Source: VRUE01 sp963780815
GTDB taxonomy: Bacteria > Actinomycetota > Thermoleophilia > Solirubrobacterales > 70-9
DNA length: 64,000 nucleotides
NCBI GenBank assembly: GCA_963780815.1
Contig: CAWADG010000008.1
Location: 62,001 to 126,000 of the forward strand
Direction of reading: 5' to 3'
How positions within the stretch are numbered: position 1 is the first letter of the stretch; each line of letters opens with the position of its first letter. The position numbers and the translations under genes are program-made. The notes beneath the pieces were generated by a model. It saw only the letters and a list, made by a program, of their open reading frames with translations. It made no database searches and was not told the origin of the DNA. This document shows, piece after piece, positions 8,537 through 16,834 of the stretch.

Positions 8537-8638
8537 CTTGCCTCCGCCGGCATTACCCGGATCAGGTCACACGGTCGGTGGCCTCGATGCCACCCTCTCA
8601 GCCTCGGGGCCAACTCGGCCCCACCGGCTCCCGTTCCA
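8535..8638 (-). promoter_or_regulatory. TPP (thi-box) riboswitch controlling thiO-thiS-thiG
   Basis: On the minus strand the conserved core reads GGGAGCC, a GGGGCC/GGCCCC stem, then GGCTGAGAGGG, an optional GGTGGC/GCCACC stem, then ACCTGATCCGGGTAATGCCG and GCGGAGG. These are the signature CTGAGA and ACCTGAT...GGGTAATGCC elements. The GGAGG at 8541-8545 is inside the 3' part of the aptamer, and P1 pairing AAC/GTT would include bases of the TTG start. I infer that TPP binding hides the ribosome site. Confidence 0.95.
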
Positions 8639-8643
8639 CTCCG

Positions 8644-8670
8644 ATGCTACCCCTCCGGCGACCCGGTCAA
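8644..8670 (-). promoter_or_regulatory. Candidate promoter for the riboswitch transcript
   Basis: Minus strand TTGACC (8670-8665), 15-base spacer, TAGCAT (8649-8644). It would start RNA just before the aptamer. The spacer is short, so this is tentative. Confidence 0.35.
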
Positions 8671-8704
8671 GCCATAATCGCTCTATGAGCACGGAGCGAG
8701 CAAG

Positions 8705-9370
8705 GTGAGCCTGGCACCACCGGAGGCGATCGGCCCGCTGCGTCGGGAGCGGCTGCGCACCGCGCGGCTCTACCTCGTCTGCGAGGCCCTGCCCCGCGGC
8801 GAGGAGCCGGAACCGCTTCTGCAGGCGGCGCTGACCGGGGGCGTCGACATCGTCCAGCTCCGCGAGAAGGAGCTCAACGAGGGCGCGATCGAACGCTCGG
8901 CCCAGACGTTCCGGCGGCTCTCCGACATCTTCAGCGCACTCTTCATCGTCAACGACGACCCCGACCTCGCCCGCTGCTGCGACGCCGACGGCGTCCACCT
9001 CGGCCAGGACGACATGGCGGTCGGCGAGGCCCGCGAGCTGCTCGGGCCGGAGGCGATCATCGGCCTCTCAACCCACTCCGAGGAGCAGATCGACGATGCC
9101 GCGTCGGCCCCGGTCGACTACATCAGCGTCGGGCCGATCTGGGAGACGCCGACCAAAGAGGGCCGTCCGGGGGTGGGGCTGGGCCTGGTCGATTACGCGG
9201 CTGAGCATTCCGCCCACCCGTTCTTCGCGATCGGCGGGGTCGACCCCGACAACGCCCACGAGGTGGTCGCGGCCGGCGCCACGCGCCTCGGCGCGGTCCG
9301 AGCGATCCGCGACGCCGACCGGCCGCAGGCCGCCGCCGAAGCGATGCGGAAGGTGCCGCCCGGTGGCTAG
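8705..9370 (+). CDS. thiE: Thiamine-phosphate synthase (ThiE)
   Basis: Couples HMP-PP and thiazole phosphate. A TIM-barrel with VDIVQLREKE, IVNDDPDLA, DGVHLGQDD, GLSTHSEEQ, DYISVGPIWETPTK and FFAIGGVDPDN, all conserved substrate-contact motifs. 221 aa. GTG 8705 is chosen for length. A 7-codon ATG reading frame (8685-8708) ends with TGA overlapping this GTG and may couple its translation. Divergent from the riboswitch-controlled thiO operon. Confidence 0.95.
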   Translation: MSLAPPEAIGPLRRERLRTARLYLVCEALPRGEEPEPLLQAALTGGVDIVQLREKELNEGAIERSAQTFRRLSDIFSALFIVNDDPDLARCCDADGVHLGQDDMAVGEARELLGPEAIIGLSTHSEEQIDDAASAPVDYISVGPIWETPTKEGRPGVGLGLVDYAAEHSAHPFFAIGGVDPDNAHEVVAAGATRLGAVRAIRDADRPQAAAEAMRKVPPGG

Positions 9371-9860
9371 GCGCAAGCGCAAGGAGAGGGACGGGCGGCC
9401 GACCGCCCGCCAGCGGATGGAGGGCGGCTACGCCCGCGCCGAGGAGCGAAACCGCGAGGCGCGCGAGGCGCTCGAGCCGCTTGCCCAGGGCGCCCGGCCG
9501 CGGGTCGTCACCGTGGCGGCGGTGATCTCGGCCCTGATCGCGATCTCGATCGTCGTCGGCTACCTGACCGGGGCGAAGGTCGACGGCGAAAAACCGGCCC
9601 TCGGCCAGATCCTGGTCCCGGCGCTGCTCCTGGGGACGATGGCCTGGGGCATGTGGCGCGCCCGCTACTGGGCGGTGCTGGGATTCCAGATGATCCTGGT
9701 CCTGCTGATCTTCAGCGCCGTCTTCGGCCTCGCGGCGCAGGCCGCCACCGTCGCCCAGATCGCAGCGACCCTCGGCCTGCTGGCCGTCGCCGGGACCTTC
9801 TTCTGGCTGATGGTGAAGGCGATGGCCCGGATCCAGATGCCGACTCGGAGAACGGACTAG
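9363..9860 (+). CDS. Predicted four-helix membrane protein
   Basis: The GTG start at 9363 overlaps the end of thiE by 8 bases. A charged N-terminal region (RRKRKERDGRPTARQR) is followed by four hydrophobic segments: VVTVAAVISALIAISIVV, ILVPALLLGTMAWGMW, FQMILVLLIFSAVFGLA and IAATLGLLAVAGTFFWLM. 165 aa. No family recognised. Its position suggests co-transcription with thiE, but nothing ties it to thiamine metabolism. Confidence 0.75.
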   Translation: MARRKRKERDGRPTARQRMEGGYARAEERNREAREALEPLAQGARPRVVTVAAVISALIAISIVVGYLTGAKVDGEKPALGQILVPALLLGTMAWGMWRARYWAVLGFQMILVLLIFSAVFGLAAQAATVAQIAATLGLLAVAGTFFWLMVKAMARIQMPTRRTD

Positions 9861-9882
9861 TCCGGTTCTATAGGCTCGCCGC

Positions 9883-11250
9883 GTGGCTGACTCCTACGAC
9901 GTGATCGTGATCGGCGGCGGGCCCGGCGGCTACGTCGCGGCGATCCGGGCCGCCCAGCTGGGCAAGAGGACGGCGGTCGTCGAGCGCGACAAACCGGGTG
10001 GCCGCTGCCTCAACTACGCCTGCATCCCGGCGAAGACGCTCCTCCGCACCGCCGAGATCTACGACGAGGTCCGCAACGGCGCCGAGCTCGGGATCTCCGC
10101 CCCCGAGGTATCGATCGACTGGGACGCGCTCGGCAAGCGCCGCGCCGCCGTCTCCGAGTCGCTCTCGAACGGGGTGAAGATGCTCTGGGACAAGGACAAG
10201 GTGACCCTGATCGAGGGCGAGGGCTCGCTCGACGGCGACGCCAACGTCAGGGTCGGCGACGACGTCCTCGAGGCGGGGGCGGTGGTGCTCGCCACCGGCT
10301 CGGTGGCGCTGCCGATCCCCGGCACCGAGTTCGGCGACCGCGTCGTCGACACCTGGGGAGCCTGGTCTCTCCCCGAGCAGCCGAAGAAGATCGCCGTGGT
10401 CGGCGCCGGCGCCTCCGGCTCGGAGATCGCCTCCGCCTACGGGCGGTTCGGGACCGAGGTCCTGCTGATCGAGATGCTCGACCAGATCCTCCCGGCCGAG
10501 GACCGCGACATGGCGAAAATCGTCGAACGGGCGTTCAAGAAACAGAACATCACGATCTCGACCGGCACGCCCGTGGATAACGTCGAGGCGCGCAAGGGCT
10601 CGGTCAAGTTCAGCTACGGCGGCGAGAGCGCCGAGGTCGACCACCTCTGCATCGCCGGCGGCCGCGGGCCCGACGTCGAAGGGCTCGGCCTCAAGGACGC
10701 GGGCGTCGAGCTCGAGGAGAACGGCAAGGTCAGGGTCGACGACTTCGGGCAGACGACGAACCCGAAGGTCTACGCGATCGGCGACCTCGTTCACGCCAAG
10801 GCGCTCGCCCACAAGGCATCCGAGGAGGGTGTGGTCGCAGTCGAACGCGCCGCCGGCCTCGAGACCGACCCCATGGACCAGAAACTGGTCGCCGGGGCGA
10901 CGTTCTGCCACCCGCAGGTCGCCAGTGTCGGCCTGACCGAGGCGGCGGCGAAGGAAGCGGGCCACGACGTCAAGATCGGCAAGCAGAAGCTGGGCGGCGT
11001 CGGCGGGGCGACGGTCTACGACGACAAACTCGGCCTCGTCAAGCTGGTCGTCGACTCGAAATACGGCGAGTTGCTCGGTGCCCACATCGTCGGCAATCGC
11101 GCCTGCGACATGATCGCCGAGCTGGTCGCGGTGATGGCGCTCGAGGGCGGCTACCAGGAGCTGGCCGAGATGCCGCACCCGCACCCGACGATCTCCGAGG
11201 CGATCCTCGACGCCGCCCGCGCCGTCGACGGCTGGGCGATCCACGCCTAG
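9883..11250 (+). CDS. lpdA: Dihydrolipoyl dehydrogenase (E3)
   Basis: Reoxidises the lipoyl groups of 2-oxoacid dehydrogenases and passes electrons to NAD+. FAD site DVIVIGGGPGGYVAA; redox disulfide CLNYAC (Cys42/Cys47); NAD site VVGAGASGSEIASAYGRFG; second FAD motif VYAIGDLV. The C-terminal interface domain includes the catalytic HPHPT His. 455 aa from GTG 9883. It sits 2 kb before the E1/E2 genes, separated by an unrelated secreted-protein gene on the other strand. Confidence 0.95.
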   Translation: MADSYDVIVIGGGPGGYVAAIRAAQLGKRTAVVERDKPGGRCLNYACIPAKTLLRTAEIYDEVRNGAELGISAPEVSIDWDALGKRRAAVSESLSNGVKMLWDKDKVTLIEGEGSLDGDANVRVGDDVLEAGAVVLATGSVALPIPGTEFGDRVVDTWGAWSLPEQPKKIAVVGAGASGSEIASAYGRFGTEVLLIEMLDQILPAEDRDMAKIVERAFKKQNITISTGTPVDNVEARKGSVKFSYGGESAEVDHLCIAGGRGPDVEGLGLKDAGVELEENGKVRVDDFGQTTNPKVYAIGDLVHAKALAHKASEEGVVAVERAAGLETDPMDQKLVAGATFCHPQVASVGLTEAAAKEAGHDVKIGKQKLGGVGGATVYDDKLGLVKLVVDSKYGELLGAHIVGNRACDMIAELVAVMALEGGYQELAEMPHPHPTISEAILDAARAVDGWAIHA

Positions 11251-11265
11251 GCACGGTCGCCAGCG

Positions 11266-12684
11266 CTACTTCGGGGGAACGAGGCGGAGGCCGCGTTTCG
11301 CGACGCCGTGATTGCCGGCGGCGTCCGCGACCGTGGCAACCGCCGAGACCCTTCGCGCGGCCGGTTCTTCTCGGAGGAGATCGAGGGTCGTCGATCTCGG
11401 GTGGATCTTGAGCCGCTTCGTCTTGCCGGCGCCGAGCCTGAACTTCGCCCTGGCGAGTGCGACCGTGAGCAGTGCCCCGGGCCGCACATGGAGCGGCATC
11501 AGGGACAGCGCCCCCGAGCAGGGGGGCGACTGCTCGCTCTGCGGACAGGTGAGACGGACCCGGCCGAAGCCCTTCCGGTTGACGTGGACCTTCCCCCGCC
11601 CGATCAGGACGCTGACGAATTCGTCCTTCGAGCCGGTCGGCGGCGCCGGGATCTGTTCCAGCTCGAATGGCCCGCTGTCGCAGCCGGCACCCTGCGGCCG
11701 CGGCGCGCCGCGCTGATCGGTCGGGGGGCAATGGAGAGCGAAGTCCACCGCCGCGCTCCCCGGCAGCAGGTTGAAGACCTGCGTGGTTCCACCGTGCAGT
11801 TCCAGGGTCCCGAGGCCGGGGGCCGTGCTTGCGCGGTCGCTGGGCCCCGGGGCGCAGGTCGCATCGTCCTCGACGTTGCCTCCCTGCGAGGTGACTTCGC
11901 CGGCTTCGCAGTTCACGGTCCCGTCGGGGCTGCGGTTGGCGGCGACGATGCTGTCGGTCAGCGTCATCGGTGGACTGCCCCTGATGCCGGCCGCCTCGCC
12001 CGGTTCGAGCCGGGTGTTGAAGACGATTGCGCTGCTGGAGATCGTCAACCCGGCGTTGGCCTGGATGGCGGGCCCCATCGATTCGTTCGAGGCCAGGGTG
12101 CTGTTGACGATCGTCACCGGATTGTTGGCCTGAATCGCACCGCCCGAGATTCCGTTCGTGCTGTTGAACCCGATGAAGCTCGATTCGACCGTCAGCCGGC
12201 CGTTGCTCTGGATCCCGCCTCCGCCGCTGTCGATCCGGTCGTTGTCCTGGATGCTGACGCCGCGCAGGGTCAGTTCTTCTGAGTTGTTCTGGATTCCGCC
12301 CTGCCCGCCGGTGATCGCCAGACCGGAGAGGACCACGCTCTTGCCTTCGGCTTCGACCGCAATGCTGTTTTCTCCGGCATCGAGGATGACCCGGTCCGCG
12401 CCCGCTCCCTGGACCTCCACCTGATCGCCGATTTCGAGCCGGCCAAGTTCGATCGCGTAGTGTTCGATCGAGCCGGGGACGATGATGACATCGGGCACCC
12501 CGACGGATCCATTGGCCGCTTTCGCCGCCTCGCGAAGGGAGCAATCGTCCGCGAGACAGGGCCCGGGGGTCGGGTCGTCCGTGCGGGTGACCCTGTACGT
12601 TTCCGCGCCGGCGACGGTGGCAGGGCCGAGGAGCAGCGCCATCGTGGCCCCGACCAGCGCGGTGAGATCGCGCAACGGCCTCAT
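11266..12684 (-). CDS. Secreted right-handed beta-helix protein
   Basis: The ATG at 12684 gives a proper signal peptide (MRPLRDLTALVGATMALLLG...AGAE). A longer ATG at 12732 exists but adds a non-signal leader. The CSLREAAKAAN motif near the mature N-terminus is typical of choice-of-anchor/polymorphic beta-helix proteins. It is followed by parallel beta-helix rungs (LTLRGVSIQDN, LTVESSFIGFNST, VTIVNSTLASN, LTISSSAIVFNT). The C-terminal 130 residues look like a separate beta domain ending AVATVADAAGNHGVAKRGLRL. Probably cell-surface; function unknown. Convergent with lpdA. Confidence 0.8.
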   Translation of the reverse strand: MRPLRDLTALVGATMALLLGPATVAGAETYRVTRTDDPTPGPCLADDCSLREAAKAANGSVGVPDVIIVPGSIEHYAIELGRLEIGDQVEVQGAGADRVILDAGENSIAVEAEGKSVVLSGLAITGGQGGIQNNSEELTLRGVSIQDNDRIDSGGGGIQSNGRLTVESSFIGFNSTNGISGGAIQANNPVTIVNSTLASNESMGPAIQANAGLTISSSAIVFNTRLEPGEAAGIRGSPPMTLTDSIVAANRSPDGTVNCEAGEVTSQGGNVEDDATCAPGPSDRASTAPGLGTLELHGGTTQVFNLLPGSAAVDFALHCPPTDQRGAPRPQGAGCDSGPFELEQIPAPPTGSKDEFVSVLIGRGKVHVNRKGFGRVRLTCPQSEQSPPCSGALSLMPLHVRPGALLTVALARAKFRLGAGKTKRLKIHPRSTTLDLLREEPAARRVSAVATVADAAGNHGVAKRGLRLVPPK

Positions 12685-12721
12685 GCCTGGATTCTGCCAG
12701 GCGGACGGTCGCATCTCATAG

Positions 12722-13324
12722 ATTGCGGGCATCGCGGCATCCCCCTCATCCGCCTTCTACTTCGACCTCGGCAGCCCCTACGCGTACCTGACCGCCGAGC
12801 GGATCAGCGGCGTCTTCGCCGCCGCCGGACTGGCGCAGCCCGAGTGGCGCCCGATCCTGCTCGGCGGGCTCTTCCAGCGGTTCGAGCGGGACTCCTGGGG
12901 GAATGGGCCCGGGCGGGCCGGGGGAATCGCCGAGGTCGAGCGGCGGGCGTCGGAGTACGGCCTGCCGCCACTCGTCTGGCCCGACCCCTGGCCCGGCAAC
13001 ACCCTGTTCGCGATGCGGGCGGCGACGTTCGCCAAGCAGACAGGTCGGACCGTCTCCTTCGCGCTCGCCGCGTTCCGCCAGGCGTTCGCCGCCGGCCGCG
13101 ACCTGAGCGACCCGGAAAACGTGATGATCGCCGCCGCCGCCTGCGAGCTGCACCCGCGGGCGGTCGAGAAGGCCGCCGCGACCGACGGCGTCAAGGGCGC
13201 GCTGCGCGAGGCGACCGAGGAGGCTGCCGAGGTCGGCGTGTTCGGAGTCCCCTCGCTGGTTGTCGGCGGCGAGGTCTTCTGGGGCGACGACAGAGTCGAG
13301 GAGGCGGTCGCGGCCGCAAGCTAA
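12722..13324 (+). CDS. DsbA-family 2-hydroxychromene-2-carboxylate isomerase-like protein, no canonical start
   Basis: The sequence from AASPSSAFYFDLGSPYAYL through VFGVPSLVVGGEVFWGDDRV is a clear thioredoxin-fold DsbA/HCCA-isomerase protein of about 200 residues; FYFDLGSPYAYL is the usual N-terminal strand. It lacks the CxxC of true DsbA (SPYA in that place), as in isomerase or GST-kappa relatives. The frame has a TAG at 12719-12721, and no ATG/GTG/TTG occurs before the first conserved strand. The possible initiator is ATT at 12722, or an upstream indel has separated the start. It ends 9 bases before the E1alpha gene. Confidence 0.75.
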   Translation: MAGIAASPSSAFYFDLGSPYAYLTAERISGVFAAAGLAQPEWRPILLGGLFQRFERDSWGNGPGRAGGIAEVERRASEYGLPPLVWPDPWPGNTLFAMRAATFAKQTGRTVSFALAAFRQAFAAGRDLSDPENVMIAAAACELHPRAVEKAAATDGVKGALREATEEAAEVGVFGVPSLVVGGEVFWGDDRVEEAVAAAS

Positions 13325-13333
13325 GGTCAGGGC

Positions 13334-14515
13334 GTGGCCAAGCTGCCCGACGCGCCCACCTGTTACGAGCTGCTGAGGCAGATGGCGCTGATCCGCCGCT
13401 TCGAGGAAGAGGCGGGGCGCCAGTACCAACGTGCCAAAGCGGGCGGGTTCCTCCATCTGGCGATCGGCGAGGAGGCGACGATTGTCGGCACCACGTCGGT
13501 GATGCGAGAGGACGATTACCTGATCGGCGCCTACCGGACCCATGGCCACGCGATCGCGCGCGGCACCGACCCGAAACGGGTGATGGCGGAGCTGTTTGGC
13601 CGGGTCGACGGGACCAGCGGCGGCCGCGGCGGCTCGATGCACGTCTTCAACGGCGAGCGCCGCTTCATGGGCGGCTACGGGATCGTCGGCGGCAGCCTCC
13701 CGATCGCCGCCGGCCTCGGACTCGCCTCCGACTACCGAAGCGAGGACAACGTCACCGTCTGCATGTTCGGGGACGGCGCCTCGAACACCGGAAACTTCGG
13801 CGAGACGATGAACCTGGCGGCGCTCTGGAAGCTGCCGGTCTTCTTCATCGTCGAGAACAACCTCTACGGAATGGGCACCTCGGTCGAGCGCCATTCCGCC
13901 CAGACCGACCTCTCGAAGAAGGCGAAGGGATACGGGGTGCCGGGCCAGCGGGTCGACGGGATGGACGTGATCGCGGTCCGAGAGGCGGTCGCCGAGGGGA
14001 TCCGCAAGGCCCGCGAAGACCGCCGTCCCACCCTGCTCGAGGCCTTCACCTACCGCTACCGCGGGCACTCGGCTGCCGACCCGGAGGTCTATCGCGAGCG
14101 CGAGGAGGTCGAGGAGTGGCGAGAAAAGGACCCGATCGAGAGCTTCGCCAAGCGCTGCGTCAAGGACGGCGTGCTCGGCGAGCGCGAGGTTCAGGAGGTG
14201 CGCGGCAAGGCCGAGGAGCAGGTGAAGGCCGCGGTCGAGTTCGCCGAGGCCTCGCCGGAGCCCGCACTCGACACGCTGTACGAGAACCTCTACGTCCTCG
14301 ACGGCGAGGGCTGGTACGCGGTCGACGAGCGCAGCCCGGAGCCGCACCGCGGCGAGCGCGAGGAGGAGGCGATGCCGCAGGCCGCGCGCGAACTCGCCGA
14401 GGCCGGCGCCGCCTATGCCGGCCGGCCCGACGGCCCGCGCCCCAATCCGGCCGAGGACGGCGACGCCCAGGAGGGAACCCAGCCCGAGGTCGCGGCAGAG
14501 CGGGAGGAGGGCTGA
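13334..14515 (+). CDS. pdhA: Pyruvate/2-oxoacid dehydrogenase E1 alpha subunit
   Basis: Thiamine-diphosphate-dependent decarboxylation of a 2-oxoacid, probably pyruvate, together with E1beta. TPP-binding GDGASNTG...ENNLYGMGT is complete, and the phosphorylation-loop equivalent YRYRGHSAADP is present. 393 aa: about 50 residues longer than usual, due to an acidic Pro/Glu-rich tail after the catalytic fold. GTG 13334 start. The tail overlaps the E1beta ATG by 1 base (TGATG). Confidence 0.92.
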   Translation: MAKLPDAPTCYELLRQMALIRRFEEEAGRQYQRAKAGGFLHLAIGEEATIVGTTSVMREDDYLIGAYRTHGHAIARGTDPKRVMAELFGRVDGTSGGRGGSMHVFNGERRFMGGYGIVGGSLPIAAGLGLASDYRSEDNVTVCMFGDGASNTGNFGETMNLAALWKLPVFFIVENNLYGMGTSVERHSAQTDLSKKAKGYGVPGQRVDGMDVIAVREAVAEGIRKAREDRRPTLLEAFTYRYRGHSAADPEVYREREEVEEWREKDPIESFAKRCVKDGVLGEREVQEVRGKAEEQVKAAVEFAEASPEPALDTLYENLYVLDGEGWYAVDERSPEPHRGEREEEAMPQAARELAEAGAAYAGRPDGPRPNPAEDGDAQEGTQPEVAAEREEG

Positions 14516-15504
14516 TGGCGACGCTGCGGATGCGTGAGGCGCTGCGCGACGCGATGGCCGAGGAGATGCGGCGCGATGAGTCGGTCTTCGTGATGGGCGA
14601 GGACGTCAGCGTCTTTCAGGGCGCGTTCAAGGTGACGGAGGGGCTTCTCGACGAGTTCGGGGAACGGCGGGTCCGTGACACGCCGATCTCCGAGAACACG
14701 ATCGTCGGCGCCGGGGTCGGCGCGGCGATGGCGGGGCTGCGCCCGGTGGTCGAGCTGATGACGGTCAACTTCTCGCTGCTGGCACTCGACCAGATCGTCA
14801 ACCACGCCGCCGCGATTCCGTACATGTTCAACGGCCAGGCGCGGGTTCCGCTGGTGATCCGGATGCCGGGCGGCGGCGGCCACCAGCTCGGCCCGACCCA
14901 CTCCCACAGCTTCGAGGCCCTCTACCTCCAGGTCCCGGGCCTCCTCGTCGCCTGCCCCTCGACCCCCGGTGACGGCAAGGCGCTGCTGAAGGCGGCGATC
15001 CGCGACGACAACCCGGTCGTGTTCATCGAGCACGAGAGCCTCTACGGGCGCCGCGGCGAGGTCAGCGACGACACCGAGGAGACACTCGGGTTCGGCCAGG
15101 CGGCGACCCGGCGCGAGGGCAGCGACGTGACGATTATCGGCATCCTCAAGATGGCGCACGTCGCCGAGGACGCGGCGCGGGCGCTGTCCAGTGAACACGG
15201 GGTCGAGGCCGAGGTGATCGATCCCCGCACACTGCGCCCGCTCGACCTCGACACGATTCTCGATTCGGTCCGCAGGACGAACCGGGCGGTGATCGTCGAG
15301 GAGGGCTGGCCGCACGGCGGCGTCGGCGCCAACGTCGCGACCCTGATCACCGAGCAGGCCTTCGACCATCTCGACGCGCCGGTCCAGCGGGTGACCGGAG
15401 CCGACGTCCACATGCCCTACTCGAGGCGGCTCGAGCAGGCGGCCATCCCCCACACCGAGCACGTCGTGTCCGCGGCGCTGGCGACCCTCGAGGGGTCGAT
15501 CTGA
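14515..15504 (+). CDS. pdhB: Pyruvate/2-oxoacid dehydrogenase E1 beta subunit
   Basis: Forms the alpha2beta2 E1 with the upstream gene. The ATG at 14515 overlaps the E1alpha stop; the longer open frame upstream is non-coding. Conserved features are VFVMGEDV, DTPISEN at the TPP/subunit interface, PGGGGHQLGPTHS and the C-terminal VEEGWPHGGVGANVA. 329 aa, normal length. Confidence 0.94.
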   Translation: MATLRMREALRDAMAEEMRRDESVFVMGEDVSVFQGAFKVTEGLLDEFGERRVRDTPISENTIVGAGVGAAMAGLRPVVELMTVNFSLLALDQIVNHAAAIPYMFNGQARVPLVIRMPGGGGHQLGPTHSHSFEALYLQVPGLLVACPSTPGDGKALLKAAIRDDNPVVFIEHESLYGRRGEVSDDTEETLGFGQAATRREGSDVTIIGILKMAHVAEDAARALSSEHGVEAEVIDPRTLRPLDLDTILDSVRRTNRAVIVEEGWPHGGVGANVATLITEQAFDHLDAPVQRVTGADVHMPYSRRLEQAAIPHTEHVVSAALATLEGSI

Positions 15505-16829
15505 TGGCCGACGTCGTCATGCCCCGCCTCTCGGACTCGATGGAGGAGGGGACGATCCTGCAGTGGCTGAAGCGGGTCGGCGAGGAGGTCGCGGTCGGCG
15601 AGGAGCTGGTCGAGATCGAGACCGACAAGGCGAACATGGCGTACGAAGCCGACGTGGCCGGGATGCTCACCGAGATCCTCGTGCAGGAGGGGGACACGGT
15701 TGCGATCGGGACTCCGATTGCACGGGTTGGCGATTCGGATGGTTCACCGGCCGCCAAGCCCACGGGTCCTGTCGTGCCACCCGCGGGAGAGGCGGAGGGG
15801 GTAGCACCCAAAGCCCCAAGCGCGCAGGCGGACGTGCCGGCCGCCGAGTCGCCCTCCGGCGAGAAAGCAGATTCGACCCAGGCCGATGGGCGGCCGAAAG
15901 CGTCGCCGCTCGCCAGACGCTTGGCGAAAGAGCGTGGCGTGGAGCTGGGAAGTCTTCAGGGCTCTGGCCCCGGCGGTCGGATCGTGAAGGCAGACGTTGA
16001 AGCAGCGGCAGCTCCCGCGGGTGGCGCCGGTGCAGGGGGGGTCGAGGACAGCTCGGCCCGCAGCACCCCCCCTGCGCCGGTGACAGGACCCGCCGACACA
16101 GCGGGTGGTCCCTCATTCGAAGGTCCCGAAACGGCCAAGGGCCAGGTGGCCTACGAGGACCTATCGAAGCTCCAGGCCACGGTCGCGCGGCGTATGGCCG
16201 AGTCGAAGGCGACGGCGCCGCACTTCTACCTCCAGGCGGAGGTCGACATGAGCCGCGCGGTCGAGGCCAGGTCAATGCTGAAGTCGGCGGCCCGGGAAGG
16301 CGAGGTCGTGCCCTCGTTCAACGACATGGTCGTCAAGGCGTGCGCCCTCGCCCTCCGCGAGCACCCGCGGGCCAACGGCGCCTACCGCGATGGCCGCTTC
16401 GAGCTCTACTCGCGGGTCAACGTCGGGATCGCCGTCGCCGCCCGCGACTCGCTGGTCGTGCCGACCGTGTTCGACGCCGACCGCAAGGGCCTGCGCGAGA
16501 TCGCCTCCGACTCCCGCGCCCTCGCCGGGCGGGTTCGCGACGGGTCGATCACCCCGCCCGAGCTCTCTGGCGCCACCTTCACCGTCTCCAACCTGGGGAT
16601 GTACGGGATCGACAGCTTCTCGGCGGTGATCAACCCGCCGCAGGCGGCGATCCTCGCCGTCGGCGCGATCGCCGAGCGGGCGGTCGTCCGCAACGGCGAG
16701 CTCGGCACGGCGCACCTGATGTCGGTCAACCTCGCCTGCGACCACCGGATCCTCTACGGGGCCGAGGGGGCGGAGTTCCTCGCCCGGGTGCGGACGCTGC
16801 TCGAAGAGCCGCTCCTGCTGGCCCTCTGA
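15504..16829 (+). CDS. pdhC: Dihydrolipoamide acyltransferase (E2)
   Basis: Core of the PDH complex. One lipoyl domain (residues 1-77, lipoyl Lys42 in ETDKANM), a Pro/Ala linker, a peripheral-subunit-binding domain around 132-170 (ASPLARRLAKERG...GSGPGGRIVKADV), then the acyltransferase domain. The active-site motif is DHRILYG with catalytic His414. The usual DHRxxDG Asp is replaced by Tyr, a variant I believe occurs in related actinobacteria. 441 aa. The ATG overlaps the E1beta stop. The lipB-lipA pair downstream supplies its cofactor. Confidence 0.94.
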   Translation: MADVVMPRLSDSMEEGTILQWLKRVGEEVAVGEELVEIETDKANMAYEADVAGMLTEILVQEGDTVAIGTPIARVGDSDGSPAAKPTGPVVPPAGEAEGVAPKAPSAQADVPAAESPSGEKADSTQADGRPKASPLARRLAKERGVELGSLQGSGPGGRIVKADVEAAAAPAGGAGAGGVEDSSARSTPPAPVTGPADTAGGPSFEGPETAKGQVAYEDLSKLQATVARRMAESKATAPHFYLQAEVDMSRAVEARSMLKSAAREGEVVPSFNDMVVKACALALREHPRANGAYRDGRFELYSRVNVGIAVAARDSLVVPTVFDADRKGLREIASDSRALAGRVRDGSITPPELSGATFTVSNLGMYGIDSFSAVINPPQAAILAVGAIAERAVVRNGELGTAHLMSVNLACDHRILYGAEGAEFLARVRTLLEEPLLLAL

Positions 16830-16834
16830 GCGGC

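Noticed and set aside
12460..14514. Long open frame upstream of pdhB in the same frame
   Set aside because: It is the third-frame shadow of E1alpha and the DsbA-like gene; the E1beta homology begins only at ATG 14515.
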